Assembly (NCBI GenBank): GCA_000432015.1
Contig: HF985543.1
Span: 3,076 to 25,929 of the forward strand
DNA length: 22,854 nucleotides
Source: Clostridium sp. CAG:1024
GTDB lineage: Bacteria > Bacillota > Clostridia > Christensenellales > CAG-138
Direction of reading: 5' to 3'
The translations under genes and the position numbers were made by a program. Positions 15,347 to 22,854 of this stretch are shown piece after piece. The notes below the pieces were generated by a model. It saw only the letters and a program-made list of their open reading frames with translations. It was not told the origin of the DNA and made no database searches. Position 1 is the first letter of the stretch. Every line of letters begins with the position of its first letter.

Positions 15347-17219
15347 GAACCAATATATCGCATATGACGATGCGGAGCATCCCTTTGTAGAGGGCGTGAT
15401 TATGCTTCCGGGTCATGGAAACGTGGTTGGCCTTGGGCAGGCGCTGCGGCAGGAGACTCGCCGGCTAAAGGTTTGGCAGGGAAAGAACGAACAGGGCATG
15501 GCCCATACTGCCGTCGCCTTTGCCAAGCAGATGAAGCGGAAGAAGATCATCGCAGTCACTTCATCCGTCGGTCCCGGCGCGGCAAACATGGTGACGGCCG
15601 CAGCCACCGCTACAGCCAATAATATCCCCGTGCTCATCCTGCCAGGCGACGTGTACGCCTGTCGTCAGCCTGATCCGGTGCTGCAGCAGATCGAGCAGAC
15701 CTATGACCTGTCCCTGTCGACAAATGATGCGTTTCGTCCGGTTTGCCGATACTGGGATCGGATTGTGCGGCCGGAGCAGCTCATGAGCGCGCTGCTCTCC
15801 GCGTTCCGGGTCCTTACCGACCCGGCGAATACCGGCGCGGTCTGCCTTGCCATTCCGCAGGATGTCGAGGGCGAGGCATACGATTATCCCGAATCGTTCT
15901 TCAAAAAGCGTGTGCATCGCCTCGCGCGGCGGCTGCCCGAAGCCGAGGCGCTCAGAGAGGCGGCGGAGGTCATCCGAAAGGCCCAGAAGCCGCTGCTCAT
16001 CTGCGGCGGCGGCGTCCGCTACAGCGAAGCGCATGGGGAGTTCAGGACGTTCGCCGAGAAAACGGGCATTCCCTTTGCGGAAACGCAGGCCGGCAAGAGC
16101 GCGGTCTTGTACGATCATCCGCTCAATCTCGGCGGCATCGGCGTCACGGGCTGCTCTGCGGCCAACGAGATCGCCAGGGAGGCGGACGTCGTCATTGGCG
16201 TGGGTACGCGGTACACGGACTTCACCACTGCGTCAAAGTGGCTGTTCCGCGAAGACGCCAAGTTCGTCAACATCAACGTGTCCGAGTTTCAGGCCTTGAA
16301 GCTGGAGGCGGTGCCCGTGGTGGCTGACGCTAAGCGTGCGCTGCCCGCGCTGATGAGCGCGCTCGACGGGTACAGGCCTTCCTACACGGACGAGATCAAG
16401 ACTGCCCGCGATCGCTGGTTTAAGGAACTGGATCGCCTGCATCGCATTGCATATGGAGCGGGATATGTGCCTGAGGTGAACGACGCCAACGCCGGGTCTG
16501 CGGATCGCTTTGCGAAGGATTTGGATGCAAGCCTGACCCAGACCGCCGTACTGGGGTGCATCAATTTTGAAATCGCGCCCGAGGATGTGGTCATCGGCTC
16601 CGCCGGCTCGCTGCCGGGCGATATGCAGCGCATGTGGTGCGCCCGCGGAGAGGACACCTATAACATGGAGTACGGCTATTCCTGCATGGGATACGAGATC
16701 TCCGGCGCGCTGGGCGTCAAATATGCCATCGGCGATCGCGACGTGTATGCCATGGTGGGCGACGGCAGCTTCCTCATGCTGCATTCAGAATTGCTCACCG
16801 CCGTGCAGGAGCACCAAAAGATCAATGTCTGTCTGTTCAACAACGCATCCTTCGGCTGCATCAACAACCTGCAAGTCGGTCATGGCAATGATACGCTCTG
16901 CACAGAGCTCCGCTTCCGCGGCGAGGACGGGGAGCATTCGGGCTCGTTCATGCCCGTGGACTTTGCCAAGATCGCCGAAGGATACGGATGCAGAGCATTC
17001 ACCGTGCGTTCCCTCGAGGAGCTCAGAGCGGCCATGGTAGAGGCGAAGAAGATCGAGGGTGTACCCGTGCTGTTCGATATCCGGGTGCTGCCAAAGTCCA
17101 TGACGGACGGGTACGGCTCCTGGTGGCGCGTGGGCGATACGGAGGTCTCTGAAAACCCGCGCAACCTTGTCGCCTATGAGGAGAATTTGGCGCACATGAA
17201 GCAGGCCAGAGCGTACTGA
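15297..17219 (+). CDS. iolD: 3D-(3,5/4)-trihydroxycyclohexane-1,2-dione acylhydrolase
   Basis: 640 residues, the expected length, with AGGAGG five bases before the ATG. It is a thiamine-diphosphate enzyme of the acetolactate-synthase fold: the N-terminal pyrimidine domain has the catalytic Glu65 (KNEQGMAH), the central domain is near residues 220-370, and the C-terminal diphosphate domain has GDGS (about 488-491) and NNASFG. It opens the ring of the IolE product to give 5-deoxy-glucuronate. It is the last gene of the operon; a large inverted repeat follows 18 bases later. Confidence 0.95.
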   Translation: MKTVRLTMAQALVRFLENQYIAYDDAEHPFVEGVIMLPGHGNVVGLGQALRQETRRLKVWQGKNEQGMAHTAVAFAKQMKRKKIIAVTSSVGPGAANMVTAAATATANNIPVLILPGDVYACRQPDPVLQQIEQTYDLSLSTNDAFRPVCRYWDRIVRPEQLMSALLSAFRVLTDPANTGAVCLAIPQDVEGEAYDYPESFFKKRVHRLARRLPEAEALREAAEVIRKAQKPLLICGGGVRYSEAHGEFRTFAEKTGIPFAETQAGKSAVLYDHPLNLGGIGVTGCSAANEIAREADVVIGVGTRYTDFTTASKWLFREDAKFVNINVSEFQALKLEAVPVVADAKRALPALMSALDGYRPSYTDEIKTARDRWFKELDRLHRIAYGAGYVPEVNDANAGSADRFAKDLDASLTQTAVLGCINFEIAPEDVVIGSAGSLPGDMQRMWCARGEDTYNMEYGYSCMGYEISGALGVKYAIGDRDVYAMVGDGSFLMLHSELLTAVQEHQKINVCLFNNASFGCINNLQVGHGNDTLCTELRFRGEDGEHSGSFMPVDFAKIAEGYGCRAFTVRSLEELRAAMVEAKKIEGVPVLFDIRVLPKSMTDGYGSWWRVGDTEVSENPRNLVAYEENLAHMKQARAY

Positions 17220-17237
17220 CGCCGAACAGGTGAAACC

Positions 17238-17292
17238 GCGCCGTCCCCGTATGTCGGGCAGTCCGATATTCTCCAACATACGGGGGCGGCGC
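17238..17292 (+). terminator. Long inverted repeat after iolD, possible terminator-like hairpin
   Basis: Arms 17238-17254 and 17276-17292 pair over 17 positions with one G-U wobble around a 21-base loop. The stem is GC-rich and should form readily in RNA. No T-tract follows, so it is not a textbook intrinsic terminator. It may mark the operon's 3' end, protect it from exonucleases, or be a regulator site. Confidence 0.5.
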
Positions 17293-17674
17293 ATCGGATC
17301 GCTCCGCGTCCCCTTTCAAGCGGCCGTGTGCGGCGGAGAAGGGTCCCGATTGAAATCGCTGAAGAGCGCTTCCTCAAGCGTAGTGGGGGATCGGCGTACG
17401 TATTCGGCCCTCGGTGCGGGATCAAGAGCTTCAAAGCGTTGCAGACGGGCTCCTCCTGACGGACTGCGACCTGCAAACGACTGGAAACCTGAGAAAAAAG
17501 AGCGTTGCGGAAAGACATGAAAAGCCCGCATGTTTTAAGGCAGAACAGAAATCGGAGATGCGCTTTTGGCACAACTCGTGCAGAAGCGCTGCGATTGTTA
17601 GTCTGCCGCTCCCTATACAGCTGTCGTGCATGCTGCGGCCGCATCAGACAATATTCACCGAAGGAGGCGCCACC
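17293..17674. other. Intergenic region between the inositol operon and the carboxyethylornithine synthase gene
   Basis: About 380 bases with no recognised gene. Several frames are open on both strands but none has family resemblance or a convincing ribosome binding site apart from AAGGAGG at 17661-17667, which belongs to the next gene. It probably carries a promoter for that gene, but I could not pick one with confidence. Confidence 0.5.
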
Positions 17675-18652
17675 ATGAACACCATCGGGTTTGTTATCAG
17701 CCACAAAAACAATGAACGCCGCCGAGCGCTGCTGCCGGAGCATCTTTCAAAGATCCGGCATGTGGAGCAGCTCTGCTTTGAGTCAGGCTATGGGGACGCG
17801 ATTCATCAGCCGGACGCCGCCTACGCCGCTGCCGGCGCGCACATCGTTTCACGCGCGCAGGCGCTCGAGTGCGACGTCATCTGCGACGTCAAGCTGGGCG
17901 ACGCGGATTTTCTTTCCGACGTCGCGCCGGGCAAGCTGCTGTTCGGCTGGGCGCACGCGGTGCAGAATACGCGCTTTACGGATCAGGCAATGCGCGGCGG
18001 ACATACCGTGCTCGCTTGGGAGGAGATCTATGAGGGCAGCCGGTATCTCTTCTACCGCAACCGTGAGATCGCGGGCTCTGCCGCCATTCTTCAAGCGTTC
18101 CTTTACTGTGGACGGCTTCCCAACGATGCACTCGTCGCCATCTACGGCAACGGCCACACGGCAAAGGGCGCGCTTCGCATTCTGCATGGGCTCGGCGCGG
18201 AGGTCGATGTATACAAATGGCGGCAAATGGAGGAGTTTCGAAGAAACATCGGGCGATACGATGTGCTCGTCAACTGCTGCATGTGGGACACGAGCCGCAG
18301 CGACCGACTGCTCTACCGCAGCGACCTTGCGCGTATGAAACGCGGCGCCATGATTATCGACGTTTCCTGCGATCCGGAACTTGAAATCGAGACCTCACAC
18401 CCAACGACGATCGACGATCCGGTCTACACGGTAGACCATGTTCTGCACTATGCCGTTGACAATACGCCCGCAATGTTTCCGATCAGCGTTTCCAAAATGC
18501 TCGCAAAGAAAGTTTCTGCGCTTGTTGACAGCGTGGTGGAGGGGAATCTTTTCGAAATGCTTCAACGCGCAATCGTGATCCGAAACGGGCATATCGTCGA
18601 TCCGCGCATCACCGAGTTTCGCAGAGCGCGCGGTCTCGCCTGTGAACCGTAA
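17675..18652 (+). CDS. ceo: N5-(carboxyethyl)ornithine synthase
   Basis: The ATG at 17675 follows AAGGAGG and gives 325 residues; an in-frame extension to 17414 lacks family resemblance. The protein follows the lactococcal enzyme closely (IGFVISHKNNERRRALLPEHL, ICDVKLGDADF, LFGWAHAVQN, LAWEEIYE, REIAGSAAI). It belongs to the alanine dehydrogenase/pyridine nucleotide transhydrogenase fold with a central nucleotide-binding domain (VAIYGNGHTAKGA). The enzyme reductively condenses pyruvate with the side-chain amine of ornithine (or lysine) using NADPH. It sits 455 bases after iolD, so co-transcription is doubtful. A link to the operon through pyruvate and reducing power is only speculative. Confidence 0.88.
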   Translation: MNTIGFVISHKNNERRRALLPEHLSKIRHVEQLCFESGYGDAIHQPDAAYAAAGAHIVSRAQALECDVICDVKLGDADFLSDVAPGKLLFGWAHAVQNTRFTDQAMRGGHTVLAWEEIYEGSRYLFYRNREIAGSAAILQAFLYCGRLPNDALVAIYGNGHTAKGALRILHGLGAEVDVYKWRQMEEFRRNIGRYDVLVNCCMWDTSRSDRLLYRSDLARMKRGAMIIDVSCDPELEIETSHPTTIDDPVYTVDHVLHYAVDNTPAMFPISVSKMLAKKVSALVDSVVEGNLFEMLQRAIVIRNGHIVDPRITEFRRARGLACEP

Positions 18653-19530
18653 CGCATATGTGGCCGTGCAGACAACCCTCGCCGCCCGGAATTACCGCAA
18701 AGCATGAGTCGGCGTCCCAAGGAGCAAGAACGATGTGCAAGGCGAGCCTGCGGATTAGAAAATCGGAAAGCCGAACGGAAACGTGGGGATAAAATAGAAT
18801 ATACTCCGCAGTCCGGTTGCCTCCCCGTCCGTCCTCGAACCGCTTAGGAGGCGCGCGCTCTATCCTGCTGGGCGACTGGGACGTATGGTATAAAAACTCT
18901 ACAAGCAGTTTATCATCAGAGCCTTTTAGCCATGTCAAATTACCATTTGGAAAATTCAACCTGTCGGTATCCTTATAAACATATGGAATACCCAAAGGCC
19001 GGTCTCCAGAGGCACGCCGATGACAACGGTTTTCACAACACAGCTCTCTTTGTGGACATTCCCGTAATAACAGGACTAAAAATATAGGGGCTCAAATAAT
19101 GCTAAAACAGGGAGAGGCTGAGCCTTTTCGCACAAATAAACGCGAATAGTACATAGCGCGTCTGTTCCCCATGTGGCGCCTTGGCCAACAGACGAGCTGT
19201 TTTCATATCCTGATGCGGGCAAAGGCGGTGTTGTATCGGAAGTCATGGGGCTACAACGCATATGACGGTCGATACTGCCTGTACTGGTAAGGGAAGCCAA
19301 AGGGTTTCGTCTGCCCGGACAGCCGCACGCCCGGTTGGGAGTGCGAGAACAGCCCCCACAGGCGGGCGTTTTCCTGCATCGGGTGGTGTACCGGATTCCG
19401 GAAGAATCGGAAGAACGAAAAGAAACGACATAGCCTGCATTGATCGTAAGCTATGCCGAATTCAAAATTGAAGAGTTGAATATCCCTGAGCTGCGTCTCA
19501 CAATTTGCGGCAGGCTTTGGAGTGGGGCGG
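18653..19530. other. Gene-poor, locally AT-richer stretch between convergent units
   Basis: About 880 bases between ceo (plus strand) and the ABC transporter (minus strand). Base composition drops to clearly more A+T around 18870-19110 compared with both neighbours. Short open frames occur, for example on the minus strand from 18995 (GIPYVYKDTDRL...) and a plus-strand stretch near 19210-19440, but none matches a family I recognise and none has a good ribosome binding site. It may be decayed foreign DNA, such as the remnant of an insertion, and may mark a break between two genomic blocks. No clear terminator was seen for either side. Confidence 0.45.
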
Positions 19531-20649
19531 TTATTTCAGAACCCTGACACAGCCCTCGATCATGCTCAAGGAGACGGTATCGCCCACGTTGAAGCGCTCC
19601 GTCAGCTGGGGATTGTATACCTCAACGATGATGGGCTGATTCCCCAGCATGACCTCATACTCAATTTTGGCGCCATAATAGGTAGCCCGGGAAATGGCGC
19701 CGGGGAGACGGCCTGCGTCCTTAGTAAGCATAAAGGATTCGGGGCGAACCGTCAGGCAGCAGGAGCCACCCACCTCCACACCCTCCATTTTGCCGGGAGT
19801 GGGAATGGAGAATAGCTGGCCGCCGATCTCCACCCGAGCTGCCTGCCCGTCGAGGCCCAAATAAGTGCCGTCGATAAAGTTGGCCTTACCGATGAAGTCA
19901 GCCACAAAGCGATTGGCGGGCTGCTCGTAAATCTCCTGCGGCGTGCCTTGCTGGCAGATGACGCCGTCCTTCATGATGACGACCTTGTCGGAGATGGCCA
20001 TGGCCTCAGACTGGTCATGTGTGACATACAGGGAGGTAATGCCAAGACGCCGCTGAAGGGAGCGAAGCTCGTCCCGCATGCTTTCACGGAGCTTGGCGTC
20101 CAGATTGGATAACGGCTCGTCAAACAGCAGCACGGAGGGCTCGATGACCACGGCGCGAGCCAAGGCAACGCGCTGCTGCTGGCCGCCGGAGAGCTGGTTG
20201 GGGAAGCGCTTCTCCATACCTTTGAGATGCATCAACTCCACCACGTCGCTGGTGCGCCTGATGATCTCATCCTGCGGCAGCCTAGCTACGCGCAGGCCGT
20301 AGGCAATATTTTCCCAGATATTCAGGTGGGGGAACAGGGCGTAGGACTGGAAGACCATGGAGCTTCCCCGTTTGTTGGGGGGGATCTTGGCCACGTCCCG
20401 GTCTCCAAAGAACACATTGCCGCTGGTCGGATATTCGAAGCCGGAGATCATTCGCAGAGTGGTGGTCTTGCCGCAGCCGGAGGGCCCCAGCAGGGTTACC
20501 ATCTCGCCGTCCTTAATCTCAAGGTTGATATGGTCCACAGCCACAAAGTCCTTGCCGCCATCTGGCTGCTGAAAAATTTTGGTCACGTTCTTCAGGATCA
20601 CGCCGGAACTCTTCTTGCTGAAGTCCAGCTTCGATTTTTCATGGCTCAT
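19531..20649 (-). CDS. ABC transporter ATPase, ferric-iron (FbpC) / PotA type
   Basis: 372 residues. Walker A GPSGCGKTT is at 55-63, the Q-loop at FQSYALFPH, signature LSGGQQQR, Walker B LLFDEPLSNLD, and the switch His in VTHDQ. The C-terminal 80 or so residues form the TOBE domain typical of transporters with soluble binding proteins. It energises import through the adjacent double permease, whose stop codon it overlaps by four bases. FbpC-like ATPases serve ferric iron, but close relatives carry thiamine, 2-aminoethylphosphonate, polyamines or sugar phosphates, so the substrate is open. Confidence 0.92.
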   Translation of the reverse strand: MSHEKSKLDFSKKSSGVILKNVTKIFQQPDGGKDFVAVDHINLEIKDGEMVTLLGPSGCGKTTTLRMISGFEYPTSGNVFFGDRDVAKIPPNKRGSSMVFQSYALFPHLNIWENIAYGLRVARLPQDEIIRRTSDVVELMHLKGMEKRFPNQLSGGQQQRVALARAVVIEPSVLLFDEPLSNLDAKLRESMRDELRSLQRRLGITSLYVTHDQSEAMAISDKVVIMKDGVICQQGTPQEIYEQPANRFVADFIGKANFIDGTYLGLDGQAARVEIGGQLFSIPTPGKMEGVEVGGSCCLTVRPESFMLTKDAGRLPGAISRATYYGAKIEYEVMLGNQPIIVEVYNPQLTERFNVGDTVSLSMIEGCVRVLK

Positions 20650-22361
20650 TTTGATTCCTCCGTTTTCGATTTCGCTTGAGGCACCTTGGAACGGGGCGCC
20701 AGCAGAAGATTGATGACCGTGTTGAACAGGCCGATAAACACCAGTAGAATCCCCACCATCATGGTGACAAAGGCGGCTGCCTGTCCATATTTTGCTAGGT
20801 CAAACAGGGAGTAGATATTGCTGGTGACCAGCTTCCACCGGGGGGAGACGAGGAAAATGACCGCGCTAACAGCAGTAATGGCCTTAGTGAAGGAATAGAC
20901 GATCCCGGAAAAGAAGGCGTTTTTCAGCAGCGGCAGGGTAATGCGCCGGAAGGAGTAACCGGGGGCGGCGCCCAGTATGGTGGAAGCCTCCTCGATGGAG
21001 TTGTCGATTTGGAGCAGCGTGGTGGTGCCGGATTCGATGGCCACGGGCATGTTCCGGAAGGTGAACACAATCACCAGAATGATGCCGGTGCCGGTGAGAA
21101 CCAGCGGTTTTGAGTTGAAGCCCAAAATGTAGCTGATGCCCAAGACGGTGCCGGGAACGGCGAACATCAGGACGGAGGAAACTTCAATGAAGCGCTTGCC
21201 GTAGTAGTTTCGTTTGGCGGTGATGTAGGCGATGACCATGCCCAGCAGGCCGCCGATAACGGCGGAGATCAGGCCCAGCGTCATGGAGTTTTTCAGGCTG
21301 TCCCAGCCATACTGAAGGGCTTTGCGGTACTGATCAAGCGTCAGGGAGAAGTCCACGCCCCAAGTGCGGATAAAGGACGCGAAGATCACAGTGCCGTAGA
21401 ACAGAATGATAACGGCGGAAACGATCAGACAGAAAATAAACAGGGGCCACTTGATGCGAGGCTCTTTTATGAGCTTCCGGGCCTGCGTGGGCTTGCCGGT
21501 AACTGTGACAAAGCTCTTTTTATTGACCCAGTATTTATTGAGAAGATACGCAATGACCGCGGGCAGAAGCAGCAGAAGCGCCAGCACGGAGCCCTTTCGC
21601 ATATCATAGCTTCCGGTGATGATGTTGTAGACCTCAATGGAGAGCGTGGTATAATCGCCGCCGATCGTCGCCGGATTGGAGAAGTCCTCCAGAGACTGAA
21701 TAAACACCAGCAGCGCGCCGGAGATGATGCCGGGGAGAGACAGTGGGAAGGTGACGGTCCAAAAGGTTCTCCAGCGGCCGGCGCCCATGTTGCAGGCGGC
21801 GTCCTCCACAGAGGCGTCAATGGAGGCCAGAATGCCGGAGAGCGTCAGGTAAGCAATGGGGAAGAAGCTCATGACTTGGACCACGATGAGGCTTTTCATG
21901 CCATACACGCTGCTGCCGATGATGCCCAGCAGGCTTTTGGAGATTAGGCCTTGCTTGCCGAACAGAAAAATGATGGATAAGGACAGCACAAAGGGAGGGG
22001 AGAGGATGGGCAGCGTGGCCATGGTCTTGAAGAACCTCTTGGCCGGAACATCGACGCGGGTGACGGTATAGGCAAAGACATAACCGATAAAGGTGGCGAT
22101 AAAGGCCACGATCAAGCCCAGCGACATGGTGCGTCCGAACACCTTGCCGTACCGGGGCGTTTTCAGGATGGTGATGAGATTGGCCAGGGAGAGTGTCCCG
22201 GCCTCGTCTGTAAGGCTGTAGATCAGCGTTTTGGCCAAGGGATAGATAACAAACAGCAGCAAAAGCGCGAACGAGAGGACGATAGCGATCAGAAGCAACG
22301 GCTGCCGCAGGATCATTTTCGTCTCGTTGAGGCGCTTCTCACGGGTAGTGGCATTTGCCAT
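20646..22361 (-). CDS. ABC transporter permease, fused double-domain FbpB type
   Basis: 571 residues behind a strong AGGAGGG site. It is two tandem copies of the binding-protein-dependent permease domain with roughly twelve membrane segments. Each half has its EAA loop, at about 186-211 (EDAACNMGAGRW) and 457-483 (EEASTILGAAPGY), where it contacts the ATPase. A hydrophilic linker lies around 278-303. Fused permeases of this form are typical of ferric-iron (FbpB/AfuB) systems and some phosphonate or sugar-phosphate importers. It is part of a three-gene operon running towards the window's centre. Confidence 0.92.
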   Translation of the reverse strand: MANATTREKRLNETKMILRQPLLLIAIVLSFALLLLFVIYPLAKTLIYSLTDEAGTLSLANLITILKTPRYGKVFGRTMSLGLIVAFIATFIGYVFAYTVTRVDVPAKRFFKTMATLPILSPPFVLSLSIIFLFGKQGLISKSLLGIIGSSVYGMKSLIVVQVMSFFPIAYLTLSGILASIDASVEDAACNMGAGRWRTFWTVTFPLSLPGIISGALLVFIQSLEDFSNPATIGGDYTTLSIEVYNIITGSYDMRKGSVLALLLLLPAVIAYLLNKYWVNKKSFVTVTGKPTQARKLIKEPRIKWPLFIFCLIVSAVIILFYGTVIFASFIRTWGVDFSLTLDQYRKALQYGWDSLKNSMTLGLISAVIGGLLGMVIAYITAKRNYYGKRFIEVSSVLMFAVPGTVLGISYILGFNSKPLVLTGTGIILVIVFTFRNMPVAIESGTTTLLQIDNSIEEASTILGAAPGYSFRRITLPLLKNAFFSGIVYSFTKAITAVSAVIFLVSPRWKLVTSNIYSLFDLAKYGQAAAFVTMMVGILLVFIGLFNTVINLLLAPRSKVPQAKSKTEESK

Positions 22362-22442
22362 TGACGTCCCTCCTGAGTGAAAGTGTCAGAAAACGGCGGA
22401 TGATGTTTCCTGCATCCGAATCTATGTGCTTTGCATGTAGGA

Positions 22443-22467
22443 CCTCCTCCCCGGCGGGGGGAGGAGG
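22443..22467 (-). terminator. GC-rich hairpin between binding-protein and permease genes
   Basis: CCTCCTCCCC (22443-22452) and GGGGAGGAGG (22458-22467) form a perfect 10-base-pair stem with a 5-base loop, in the 144-base gap between the two genes. No T-run follows on the minus strand. Such hairpins commonly let a binding protein be made in excess over its membrane partners, by partial termination or by protecting the upstream mRNA end (known from other ABC operons; inferred here). Confidence 0.55.
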
Positions 22468-22505
22468 CCCGTTTGCGGGAAACCGCAATCAAAGCCGTAT
22501 CAGCG

Positions 22506-22854
22506 TCAGCCTTCGGGCTTGGTCGCGATCTTGTTCTCGAACTGCTCGCAGTAGTCGCCCTTGACGCTTGCGGCCCAGACGGCGTCATAGTCGATGACGG
22601 GAACCTTGTCCAAAGTCACCAGGCCGTCGGCCACGGGAGCCTCGGTGTTGGTAGGTACGCGGAACGAATCGTTCTCGGCATAGCAGCCCTGGCCGGCCTT
22701 GGAGGTCATCCAGTCGATGAACTTCTTGGCGTTTTCCTGCTCGTTGGCCTTGCCGCCCTTGATGAGAGCCATAGCGCCCACCTCATAGCCGGTGCCGTCG
22801 GTGGGGAAGCTCAGTTCGATGTGATAGCCCTCGGGGGTCAGCTGCAGAGCGTCG
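22506..22854 (-). CDS. Extracellular solute-binding protein, ferric-iron/AfuA-like (5' part outside the window)
   Basis: Only the last 115 or so residues are visible; the frame is open to the right edge. The segment GAMALIKGGKANEQENAKKF followed by IDWMTSKAGQ is the late conserved region of family 1 solute-binding proteins of the iron/2-aminoethylphosphonate group. Asn/Thr-rich RVPTNTEAP follows, then a charged C-terminus ending KPEG. Signal peptide and ligand residues lie outside the window, so the substrate cannot be judged. It would capture the ligand outside the membrane and hand it to the adjacent permease. Confidence 0.85.
   Translation of the reverse strand, partial: DALQLTPEGYHIELSFPTDGTGYEVGAMALIKGGKANEQENAKKFIDWMTSKAGQGCYAENDSFRVPTNTEAPVADGLVTLDKVPVIDYDAVWAASVKGDYCEQFENKIATKPEG

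Noticed and set aside
17414..17674. N-terminal extension of the carboxyethylornithine synthase
   Set aside because: The extension has no family similarity, while the ATG at 17675 has a strong ribosome binding site and matches the known N-terminus.
18609..18995. Minus-strand 128-codon open frame as a gene
   Set aside because: It overlaps ceo, has no recognised domain and no convincing ribosome binding site, and lies in degenerate-looking sequence; described under the gene-poor region instead.
19089..19128. GGCTCA...TGAGCC followed by TTTT as an intrinsic terminator
   Set aside because: Only six pairs around a 24-base loop and a short T-run; too weak to call.

Overview
The window looks like a chromosomal segment of a fairly high-GC, anaerobic-type Gram-positive bacterium, most likely a gut-associated member of the Clostridia (inference). 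It shows strong AGGAGG ribosome binding sites, consensus sigma-A promoters, tightly packed or overlapping genes, a lactococcal/clostridial-type carboxyethylornithine synthase, and enzymes typical of fermenters. No rRNA, tRNA, CRISPR array or intact mobile element is visible.

Layout. (1) 1-862, minus strand: a LacI-family repressor, cut by the left edge. (2) 863-1142: a divergent control region with two near-consensus promoters, each with a LacI/CRE-type palindrome at its predicted start point. (3) 1143-17219, plus strand: one long operon of fifteen genes. These are four tandem HAD-fold proteins, a circularly permuted phosphoglycerate mutase, an inositol dehydrogenase (IolG type), a type II (archaeal-type) GAPDH, an archaeal-type PGK, a two-subunit transketolase, a LarA-family racemase, a malic enzyme, IolE (frameshifted), IolB and IolD. 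(4) 17220-17674: a gap with a large inverted repeat. (5) 17675-18652: N5-(carboxyethyl)ornithine synthase. (6) 18653-19530: a gene-poor, locally AT-richer stretch. (7) 19531-22854, minus strand: an ABC importer of the ferric-iron/FbpABC type (ATPase, fused double permease, 3' part of the binding protein).

How the genes may work together (inference, the main result). IolG, IolE, IolD and IolB would take myo-inositol to 5-dehydro-2-deoxy-D-gluconate (DKG). The usual next enzymes (IolC kinase, IolJ aldolase, IolA dehydrogenase) are absent from the window. DKG is a ketose with the same C3/C4 stereochemistry as fructose, so the encoded transketolase could remove a two-carbon unit and leave D-malate semialdehyde. 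That compound is a carboxylate analogue of D-glyceraldehyde 3-phosphate. The GAPDH and PGK homologues could then convert it via a malyl phosphate to D-malate with ATP formation. The LarA homologue could invert it to L-malate, and malic enzyme would give pyruvate and CO2. This accounts for every enzyme from IolG to IolD in one route with no ATP investment. The four HAD proteins and the permuted mutase remain without a clear step.
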